From Euleptes europaea (taxonomy: Eukaryota; Chordata; Lepidosauria; Squamata; Sphaerodactylidae), in assembly GCF_029931775.1 (NCBI RefSeq), contig NC_079325.1, positions 37,054,673-37,118,672 on the forward strand: a stretch of DNA of 64,000 bases. The letters are read 5' to 3'. Under the pieces are notes generated by a model. It was not told where the DNA came from and ran no database searches. It saw only the letters and a list, made by a program, of their open reading frames with translations. Position numbers and translations under genes: made by a program. Below are positions 10,018-38,238 of the stretch, in pieces; positions within the stretch are counted from its first letter, which is position 1; each line of letters begins with the position of its first letter.

Positions 10018-10683
10018 GATACTGGCGAAGGCTTTCGCGGTCAGAGTTCATCGGTTCTTGGAGGTTATCTGGGCTGTGTGACCGTGGCCTTGGTGTTTTC
10101 TTTCCTGATGTTTTGCCCGCAGCTGTGGCCGGCGTCTTCAGAGGAGTCGCACTGAAGGACGGTGTCTTGCAGTGTCAAGTGTGTAGGAAGAGTAATATAT
10201 AGTCAGAAAGGGGGTTGGGTTGGGTTGGGTTGACTCAGCTCAAACCCAACCCCCTTTCTGACTATTACTCTTCCTACACAGTCAGAGTTCATTGATTCTT
10301 GTGGGTTATCCGGGCTGTGAGACCGTGGTCTTGGTGTTTTCTTTCCTGACGTTTCACCCGCAGCTGTGGCAGGCGTCTCAGAGGAGTCGCACTGAAGGAC
10401 GGTGTCTCGCAGTGTCAAGTGTGTAGGAAGAGTAATAGTCAGAAAGGGGGTTGGGTTTGAGCTGAGTCAACCCAACCCAACCCAACCCCCTTTCTGACTG
10501 TATATTACTCTTCCTACACACTTGACACTGCGAGACACCGTCCTTCAGTGCGACTCCTCTGAAGATGCCGGCCACAGCTGCGGGCGAAACATCAGGAAAG
10601 AAAACACCAAGACCACGGTCACACAGCCCGGATAACCTACAAGAACCGATGAACTCTGACCATGAAAGCCTTCGACAATATTT
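10018..10683. mobile_element. foldback repeat, family R, large compound palindrome
   Basis: A 666-bp insert between perfect 12-bp copies of AGATACGTTCTT (10006-10017 and 10684-10695). It holds two forward units (from about 10021 and 10276) and an inverse unit (about 10450-10683), making a palindrome of about 400 bp. Small (GGGTT)n tracts sit at 10208-10232 with complement at 10468-10492. CTGAAGA (10559-10565) and GAAAC (10586-10590) frame a short stem. Confidence 0.75.
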
Positions 10684-10695
10684 AGATACGTTCTT

Positions 10696-12084
10696 ATTTA
10701 TGTCCCCCCACATATTTTTCCCCTACAACGATGTGGGGGGGGGGCGTTCTGAAAGGAGTACAAGCAAAGCCCTTAAGCAATGTAAAAGGCGAGCGGATAA
10801 ACCAAAATCCTCCCCCCAAAAAAGCCGTTTAAAACTCAGAACCATCACCAAATGGAATAAGAATCAAGAAGCCGGGATTAAACATCTGTTAAAAACCCTC
10901 ACACAGAGCAGAGATAAAAATATCTGTACCCAGCGAAGATTAATCAAATCCTGAAGAGGCTTAAGAGTGTGTCTTAGCCCTGCACCTAAAAGCAAACAAA
11001 TCCGGCTCCAGATGAAACTTTCTGAAAAGGCAATTCCAAAACTTTGGAGCCACAACCAAGAAGGCCTGCTTCCAGTGATCCAACTTCCTCGGTTTCCCAG
11101 TGAAATGCTTTCTTTCCTTATTCCTGTCCCTGGCAATGTATCTGCTGTTGCTTTAGGGCAGGGCGATGCTTTGTTCATCATCAGCTCACTCCCCAGGAGC
11201 TCTAGAAATTGTCCCAAAATAGGGAGTGGATACATTGGCAGCGGTGTCAGTGTGTGCGCATTAACACTAAGGCAGCAGCAATGTTCCCTCTGCCTTTTTA
11301 TATGCCACAGTTGCCCACTCTGAACTGCTGATAACATTCACAGGACAGTTCTATTGGGCCTGTGTACCTGTAACCCAAATCATAAACTCCCTGCTTGCTT
11401 TTAAATTGGGGAAAGGACTCTACACAGTGTCAGTATAAATAACTGCATGTGCCAAAGGTGGTGTAGCACATTCAGAGGTGGGGCAGTAGGACAATCCTTG
11501 GCATGGGAAATGGAGCAGCTCCTTTTAGTAGTGAGCCTGTGAAATTTTGGAAGATGTAAGCATTTCAACATAAACTGAGGGCTGCTGTCACATAATGCTT
11601 GGAGGGGTCCTAGAAACTGACAACAGCGAGGAACAGAAAATTGCAGTAGACAGATGCATGGTCTAATCCAGCAGTTTTTATTGTGTTTAACTGCCTCATT
11701 TGTCTTTTTAAGTGATTAGTCTAATGATTTCAGGTGTCTTATTTACATATTCTAAGCCCACATGAAAGACACCTTTTTAGAGACTGTTAATATACAAATG
11801 CTATCTTTCACTGTTAAAAGGCCATTTTTTTCATTTCGCGTTGTAGTATCACACCAGATACAAAATAGCATCAAGAAATGAAAACATTTTGTTTCCTAAT
11901 GATTAAAACACACCCTTACTGATTAAGACAGACCCAACCAATTAAACAAATGATTAAAGATTGCAGTGCTAGCAACTAACATATTATATAAAAATACAAC
12001 TTTAATGCAACTTTAATATCAGCTCACATTGAGTGTATATTGTTGGTTGCTTCTGCTCATAATTTACCCGACCAAAAATTATCC
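10696..12084. other. non-coding, probable old repeat at the left
   Basis: No gene. The part at about 10745-11230 has the style of an old dispersed element but I cannot name its family. A 157-codon open frame at 10864-11337 (-) has no recognisable domain. The right part is AT-rich and featureless. Confidence 0.35.
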
Positions 12085-12995
12085 AAGGGCTGCAGCTTTT
12101 CTTGGCACGCAAATGTAATGACACAAAATTATTCAGGATGGTCAAAGCCAAGGCTCCCTGTGAAGAGTACCAGAAGCATCTCTCTAAATTGGGTGAGTGG
12201 GCAACAATGTGTCAAATGAGGTTCAATATAGGTAAGTGTAAGGTGAGACGCACACTGGAACAAAACGTCCCAACTTTAAATATATGCCGATTGGGTCTGA
12301 AATTACTGAAACCGAGAGGGAAAGATACGTTGGGGTGCATAGCTCAATAAAAATGTTGATTCACTATGGGGCCCAGGTTAAAAAAAAAGTAAACTCCATT
12401 GTTAGGAAAGGGATTGAAAATAAACTGCTAATACTATATGCCCCTGGATACATCTATGGTGTGGCGTTATTTGGAATACTGTGTGCAGTTTGGGTTACCT
12501 TATCTCAAAAAAGGACATTGCAGAGCTAGTAAAGGTACAGAACAGAACAACCAAAGATGATTAGGGGATTGGAGCACCTTTCCTTTGAGGAAAGGCTGAA
12601 GAGACTGGGACTTTTCAAATAAAAGACGTTTCTAAAATTATACATGGAAAATAGGGGCTAGAAAGTACCTTTTCTCCCCCTCCCAAAATACTAGAACTTG
12701 GGAGCACCCAATGAAGTTAATGGGCTACAGATTCAGGGTGGGCAAAAGAAAGTACTTTTTTACTCAGCGAATTATTAAAATGTGGAATTCACTGCCAGAG
12801 GGTGTAGTGATGACCACAGGAATAGATGGCTTTTAAAGGGGATTAGGCAAATTCATGGAACATAGGTCTATCAGTGGCTACAAGCTATGATGACTAAAGT
12901 GAACCTTCACATTCAGAGGCAGTAAACCTCTGAATACCAGTGCTAAGAGGCAAGACTGATCCACAAGGCCCTTCTTATGTTTTTAGGCTCTTCTT
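12085..12995 (+). mobile_element. CR1/L3-type LINE, 3' fragment
   Basis: About 900 bp of the 3' part of a CR1-clade LINE (L3-like), from a worn C-terminal coding region through text such as CCAAAGATGATTAGGGGATT, GAACTTGGGAGCACCCAATG and TTCAGAGGCAGTAAACCTC. It has many substitutions and frame changes, so it is old. Confidence 0.75.
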
Positions 12996-13883
12996 AATAA
13001 TGTGGACAATTTCTCATGCTAAAAATTGTAGACACCCATGTTGGTCCAGAAGAACAAATCAATAAACACCAGTAGCATAACACTGTAATAGTAGGTTATC
13101 AGACAAAGTGAGCTTTGAATCACAAAAATTTTGTGAGTCTTTAAAATTGTGCTGGCCTTTAAAATCCTACTGGACTGGGGGATTTTGTTCTACTACTACA
13201 GATAAACATGACAACTCACCTGAAACTATAAGAGTCATGTAATAGTGGTTGGTCCTACTGGTTGTTTTGTTTGTTTTTTCTTCCCTGCTATCATGTTAAA
13301 AATGTTAAGAAATCAGGAGATTGATACTGGGAACGGCAGCCCTGAAGGAACTAGAAAATATTCTCCTACCCTGAGACTGGCCCTTTAGTCTTTGCACATG
13401 AATATGTTTCTCAGAGAGAACTTACCCCTGAGTTGATTAAAAAATAGCTATATTTAGACTTCTAAGTGGAGACACAACGCAGTTGATAGAATAGCCCCTG
13501 GCTATCCACGTCTTCAAGAATATATAGGAAAAATATTGACTTTAGCATATGTTAATCAAGCATCTTCTTAAAAATCTTTACTGGAGGGTGCTTGGAGAGA
13601 CATTAACCACTCACTTCACTGCACATTGATGTTTATTTAGTAAGTGACACACTTGAGACATGAGCAGCAGTGGCACATGATTTGATGGGTACATCCTGTA
13701 ATCAGAAAATGCTTGGGCAGAACTCTGGAAGGGATGCAGAAAGACCATTTAGGATACAATCCTAAAAACACTTTCCTGGAAGTAAGCCCCCATTGAATAA
13801 AATGGGACTTACTTCCAAGTAGGCCTGCTTAGGCTTGCTTCCTTAGAGAGCGATCCTAAACAGGATTACTCAGAATCCTACTC
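12996..13883. other. non-coding stretch
   Basis: No gene. At 13760-13860 a short repeat resembles common reptilian repeat text (AAATGGGACTTACTTCC); similar pieces recur near 56255-56310 and 57680-57725. The rest is unassigned. Confidence 0.35.
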
Positions 13884-14105
13884 AGGTGTACTAGTTAATG
13901 TGTCAGACAAGAAACTGCGAGACCCAGGTTTGAATCCCCACTCTCGCATGAGTTTGAAGTGTGTGATCTTGGGCCAGTCACACACTTTCAGCCTAACCTA
14001 CCTCACAGGGTGGTTATGAGGATAAACGGGAGGAAGGGGGTATTTTTAAGCTACTTTGGGTCCCCGCTTTGGAAGAAAAGCAGCATATAAACAAATAATC
14101 TAATA
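13884..14105 (+). repeat. tRNA-derived SINE (Sauria-like)
   Basis: The head is worn but box B (GGTTTGAATCCCCAC) is clear, followed by GGGCCAGTCACACACTTTCA and CAGCATATAAACAAATAAT at the end. Confidence 0.75.
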
Positions 14106-14787
14106 TAATCTTCCTTTAAGTTGTTTTTAAGTTGTCTCTAACCTGAAAAGCCCTCAAATGGTTAAGCCTGTCTTCATATTGAAGATGCTGCAACCCTGAC
14201 CCTATGGGTTTATCTTTGCCACACCTTTTCTAGCTCCGTTTGTGTGTGTGTTAAGCACTGCCAAGTCGCTGCAGACTTATGGCAACCCTATAAATGACCT
14301 CCCGTCTTGCTAACTGAGGGCTGTGGCTTCCTTTATTGAGTCACTCCATCTCATGTTAGGTCTTCTTTTGCTCCTTTCAGTCTTTCCTAGTAATAGACTT
14401 GGGGCTTTCCTAAGGCCTTTAATTGTTATTAGTATCAGCACAATTTTTAGAACAAGGGAGACAAGGAAAGGAGGGGAAGGAGGTGGAGGCGGGATGAATA
14501 GGAAAAAGGAGAATCCCTGTTTATTGCCATTACAGCCGTTTAGGCTTAGTTGCAGGAGGCAAGGGGGTTAAGAGGTTATCTCATATTAATTCTTCTTCAA
14601 TTTGAGCTGGAGCCTGTGCGGCTGAATAGTTTTGCAAACCTTTGGGTCAGCTCAGGAACTTGTGAGTGAATAACAACGGGCTACCTCTGTGCAGTGTCCT
14701 TTCTCGACTACGGAGATAAGGCACGCACCTGAGATTTGCGAATGGACAAGGAGACGGTTGCCTCCAAGCACGAGCAAAGTGCTTCTG

Positions 14788-15078
14788 TGTTTTGTTTTTT
14801 TATATAAATTTGTATTGGTTTTTATAATAAAAAACAACAAATTATAATCACATATAAAAAACACAAAAATACAAAAAGAGCACTTATGCTATAGTTTTAC
14901 ATCATCTATTATAATATTATAGAATAGGCAGTGCCCAATTACCCACCACCCACCTTAAAATGTGTATCCCACCACCAATAGACTTCCAGAGAAGTATTCT
15001 GACAGTATTTTAAAATTATCTTATACACTTATTATATAAACAACATTACCTTTTATCTATAATTAATTAACTATACTT
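14788..15078 (-). mobile_element. LINE-like 3' end inserted upstream of DPP7
   Basis: A 291-bp AT-rich insert between perfect 16-bp copies of GAGCAAAGTGCTTCTG (14772-14787 and 15079-15094). On the minus strand it ends in an A-rich tail (complement of TGTTTTGTTTTTTTATATAA), so it is a retroposed 3' fragment, L1-like by style. The identical duplication suggests a fairly young insertion. Confidence 0.7.
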
Positions 15079-15094
15079 GAGCAAAGTGCTTCTG

Positions 15095-15393
15095 GTCGGG
15101 GGGGTCTCAAAGGTGTGCTTTGAAAGCAGGCGCAGAGACTTGAGCCCCAGCGCCATTCTCTTCCCGAGGAGACGAGCGCATGCGCGAATCTCTCAAGACA
15201 ACCTTTTGCCTCGCTAGTCAAGGCGGCCGTGCCTCGGTAACTATGGCGGCCGCGCCAGCCCCTTCTCCCCGCAAACGGAAGTACGTATGACTTCTCGGTC
15301 AGCTGACGTTCACGTGACTTCTTCTTCAGCCGCCGCAGCGCACGTGACAGGTCCCCCCAAAAGGAGCCCCCTCGCGCTCGGCCGCCGGTTGCC
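15095..15393 (+). promoter_or_regulatory. DPP7: DPP7 CpG-rich promoter with two CLEAR-like E-boxes
   Basis: GC-rich sequence directly upstream of the DPP7 start, without a TATA box. CACGTGAC occurs at 15311-15318 and 15341-15348. This is the core of the CLEAR element (GTCACGTGAC) through which TFEB/TFE3/MITF drive lysosomal genes. A YY1-type CTATGGCGGC lies at 15241-15250, and an ETS-like ACGGAAG near 15275. That the boxes control DPP7 is inference from position and from the enzyme's lysosomal role. Confidence 0.7.
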
Positions 15394-33730
<18,337 letters not shown>

Positions 33731-33850
33731 AGCCAGTTTAAAAAGTCCTTTGCTGAGGAAATGAGCATTCATGATGTGTCCTTCTGAGGCAGTGACACTT
33801 CCATGCTTTATGTTTGTGTCAGCGAGAATAAAACTGTCCAGATTCCTCAG
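33731..33850 (+). terminator. DPP7: DPP7 3' UTR and poly(A) signal
   Basis: AATAAA at 33827-33832 follows the stop codon by 97 bp, followed by GT-rich sequence (GTTTTGCTTTGTGTGC). This gives a short 3' UTR of roughly 120 nt. Confidence 0.75.
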
Positions 33851-36800
33851 GCGATGAGTTTTGCTTTGTGTGCATTTCCTGGACATTGGAGAAGATAACG
33901 CAAGCTCTGCTGGTAGCATCTGGAATTGGATCTTCAACTGCACAAGTATTGGCTTGCATGTAGCCAGTTAGTCTTTAATGTATTTTTGGTGGGAGAGGGG
34001 AGGAACTACTGCAATTGCTAGCTTTTAATTATCACCGGAGGGATTCAGGCTGTCTTGTCAGTATTCAGCACAGCTCAGTCTGCAGTGCTGAGACTAGTTA
34101 ACCAGTCTTGCACATACCTTGTTGAAATTAATTACAATTAAACTGATCTTATAGAGAAGTTCAGGGAGGGAAATAGCTGATTCTTCTACCCTATCCTGGG
34201 GTTGCCAAAAAGCTGGTTGGAATAAGACCATCTGCTTCCAGGCTGTCTGGCTTTGACAAGCCTGTGGGGAAATACAATTCCAAAGTCGAGAGGTGGCCCC
34301 CAAATGGAAGCAAAGCCTGTTCTGACACAACCTACACAATAGTAAATCACACAGCAAACAGAGCTTTTCAAAATAAATTACGACTTTATTAAAGTGGAAT
34401 AGAATTCTGTGGTTTACCTTTGGACTAACACAGGTGGGGGTTCATTTTATTTAAAAAGAGATCTTGCCTACCTCTTTAAAAGGCAAAGTACACTTAAATC
34501 TTCTGCACATTTACAAACGGATGGACTTTTCTACTTAAATATAGTGCACCAGGTAACACACCACCAAGGCTTCAGTAATATGCCTTTGTGTAAGGGACAG
34601 GATGGTCTCAGGGCAGGTATCCGGCTTCTGTCGCTACACGGGAGCAAGTACGGCAGCGTGTAGCATCTACACGTGAGGTTGGGTGGTTGTAAATTCTGGC
34701 CAACTACAGCAAGTTGTCAAACCATTCCTGGATGCTATTTCACAATAGTTCTCTAAACAGAGGAGAAGTCTGGGGAAGGTTCGTTTCCCCATTAAGACGC
34801 AGGAGGAAGAATCAGCCATGTTCATGAACAGCATTACAATAATAAATGTTCTGTTCTTTATTACATACACTCACACACATGTACCCCAGAGCAGACAATA
34901 TGTAGCCACAGACCTTAGGACTCACTAAGGAATGGCTGTAGATTTGGTGATGCGAAGTGAGAAAGTGATAATACAAAAAACCAATAAATACTTAGTTTTC
35001 CTGAAAGAGGAGTTTACAGGCAAGCCAAACGGCAATGGGACAGCGTATTAAAGCCAGCCAGTACTTTGAGTGGGTAGAAGAATCTGGATTCTGCACCAAG
35101 AGCCACATTCCACAACTTGCACAAATTATGCAAACTTGGGTTATTCTTTCTGCTTTTAGCCACTAGTAGGGCCCAGGAAACTGAAATATTGTTCCAGTGA
35201 TGGAAGATCCCCTCTCCCAAAGAAAAAGACTTGCTATTTTCACATTAGTGAGGTTCTCATCAGCAGTAATTTTTCTAGCTTCTGCCTACCTGCAAGTAGG
35301 ATGAGCCCTATTTCCTACCTGTCCTTCACTCCCCTCGCATACTGAAGGCACCGGTGCAAAGTTAAGTGTCTGCCTCCAAACAGCAATTGCTCAGCTTTAG
35401 AATATGGCTTTCAATTCCACGGTGCACTTATGTGAAGGGGCGGGGAATGGGTACACAACAGCGCACCAAACGAGAAACTATTTAGTTGGTGCTTTATGGT
35501 CCAATTAGATCAGCCAGCTTAAAGAGACTTAATTTTTTTAAAGTATATAATGTCTTCCACTGAACCTATGAAGCTGCCTTACACTCAGTCAGTCCATTGG
35601 TCAAGCTAGCCCAGTACTGTCTTGGGTGACTGGCAACAGCCAGAGAAAGGCCTTTTCCAAACCTGTTACCTGAGAACCTCTCTGGAGGCTGAACCTCAAA
35701 ACTGCATGCAAAGCAAGTACCCCTACACAACTGAGCCCCAGCCTCTCCCCCGTTTTAAGCTTAGTCTGTGTAGTTCACATAGTCTTCCCAGCCTTTGCAG
35801 TAGTTCACCAGGGTCTGAGACGGAATGCTTTCCCCCCTACTATCTGGGAAACTAGAGATCCCAGGAACTGGACTTAGAACCTACTGCTTGCAAAGCAAAC
35901 CTACCACTGGGCAAACTGGAAATCACAATGTTTTACATGTATACTGCATTTGGAATGCTCAAAAAACTTGCAGGACTGTATCTCAATAATCCTTTGAACA
36001 GACCCGCAAGGTAGGTCAGTATTATTATGACCATACTGTAGGGTGGGGAGGAGCAAGGCGGACAGAACAGCAACCATCCAAATAATTTCATGGCAAAAGA
36101 AGAGATCTGAGCCACTCTCCTGCACCAGCTCTTGCATTATGTATAAACTAAACTTCAAAGTCCTCTTGCTTTTTGGATTGCAAAGTCTTAAGGCTACCAT
36201 TTTATCTTGCACACATTATATGGACAAGACTTTGCCAATATGTGCACCTGACCATATTCAATACGACTTGCAGGACAATTGTTATAAGCTGTCATCACAG
36301 TTCAAGACACAAAACTCTACCAGGGGCGCAACTCAGTGGGATGTTTTCTCATGCTAGCTGCAGCCATTCTCTTGCACAGCTCTCGTTCATTTGTGGGACA
36401 ACAGGACAACTTCCCACTGGTAGTTCAATAAGACGTCCCAGTTCAACACAGGAACAATGAAAGCGGGCACAACAGAATCTCTATTGACAGCACAGCTTTG
36501 CAAAACGTACAAAGAACGATGATACTACTGAGGTGTGTCTAGTCAGCCCCTGAGCTAGAAAGTAATGTCCTACAGATGCCACCCTTTTCCAAAATATGAC
36601 TCCTCCTTTGGAGCAGTAGAAATGGGAAACTGGAAGCAAGGCTAAAAAAAAATAACACATCCAAGAACGAGAGTGGGCAAGCATTAATTTTTTTTAAAAA
36701 GTATTATTTTTACAAATTGCGCACTCTGAAATCCACATACGATGTAACAAAGTTGTAGCCTGTGATATGGACCCAAAGCCAAAGAGTATCCCCAGGGAAA

Positions 36801-38238
36801 ACATTTAGCTATCCACAATCAGACTGCTGCATGGAATTCCTCTCCTTTCGGAGTTACCCTTTGAGGTAGGTGGTGAGATTATATATACTATGAATTTTAG
36901 GCAGGATCTCCAGAATGATAACCCAAAAGTGTATTATGCTGTCTCCTTAAGAAGAGCTGAGAGCGCAAAACCCACTAGTTGCTCATACAAATGCCTGCCA
37001 TTTTCGTGGGCTTATTCCTTCTTGACTTTCACTGAAAAGGCCACCTCTTTCCGACACTACTCTCAAGGCTACCAGGTATGCGCAGAAGACACAACCCACT
37101 ACCCATCCTAACCCACCTCCACAGATATGGTAACTGCCATCCAGTTATTTCTGGTAGAAACATCTCTCCGAACTTAGTTGCCCACCTGGGGAATGAGATG
37201 ACCAACGATCTCTTCTAGCTCTCTAGGGGAAACCCCTCTTTACAGCAAAGCCCTAGCTGAGCCCGCACAATGCAACAGAAAAGTCCAGAAGCCCCACAGG
37301 GTTCAGCTGTGGGTCCCAGTCTGGGGGAAAATAGGAAATTATTAGGGTTTCTAGTAGCTCAGCCTCAGGAAGCAGCTTTCAGTCCAAATACCTGAGCCAA
37401 AAACATTATTGATAAAAACTCCAGAGCAGATAACCTTTTAAGGGCATAAATTCTCTCTTCACATTGTCTCTTGCATTTCTGCAGATTAAGTTAAAAAAAA
37501 AATCCTGTCACAACATACCTACAAATCTATACACGAGTTTTCACCCATGCCAGCGATTGTTGCACTTAAAACGTCTCCACAAATCACAACAGGTATGAGT
37601 GCCACATGATTATTCAAAGTGCTCCATAAAAAAAAAATTAAGGATGCTGCCACTGGCAGTGCAGCGGAAAGAGAAGCTTTTCTGCCGCTGTTGCCGTGGC
37701 ATAACCCCTCGGCTTAGAATGAGACTGGAGAATCAGCCATCGCACGGACAACCTGCATTTTCAAACTCAGGATGAAGGATCCATCTTTCTTGTTTATTGC
37801 CTCTACCTTGCAGACACGGCAATAGGCTGATTCAGCGGAATGATGCTGTAAGCAGGGACACTTCTCGGTGTACCTCCATGAGCCTCCTTTTGTTGAGATG
37901 ATAATTCTGACACCGAGACAATCTATACAGCTTGGATCTCAGTGAGCCAACGCCAGTCCTACCTCTCCCAAAGTGTCTGGTGTATCAAACGGAACTTAAT
38001 GCTGCAATAAAATCGCTCGGCCCTCTCCGGCTTGGGTGTCCACGTGCTGGGTGACAAAGGACAGATGACACAAGAGGGTGTGGATTCCTGGCCAAAACCT
38101 TCCCTTCTGCAATCTGAGCTTCCTTTCTGATGTGCTGTCCAACAAATATACATGAACCCACAATATTCCGCAGACCTCCCTCTGGGCCCCAATAAGCTGG
38201 GATACGATCAAGACCGGCAATGGCAGACGGCCCATATT
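33851..38238. other. convergent space between DPP7 and MAN1B1
   Basis: No coding exon. It is poor in repeats for this window: a worn Ala-like SINE at about 35563-35750 (-) and perhaps another at 35835-35920. On the minus strand AATAAA signals stand at 37798-37793, 34862-34857, 34451-34446 and 34390-34385. The first would end a MAN1B1 3' UTR of about 450 nt and the last three a UTR of about 3.4-3.9 kb. Which is used cannot be told. Confidence 0.45.

Noticed and set aside
10208-10492. Interstitial telomeric repeat
   Set aside because: The unit is the pentamer GGGTT, not TTAGGG, and lies inside a dispersed element with its own complement nearby.
8448-10683. CRISPR-like repeat array
   Set aside because: Units are palindromic and variable in length, with target duplications; there are no regular spacers and this is a vertebrate locus.
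10864-11337. 157-codon minus-strand open frame
   Set aside because: No recognisable domain, no splice context and located in probable old repeat text.
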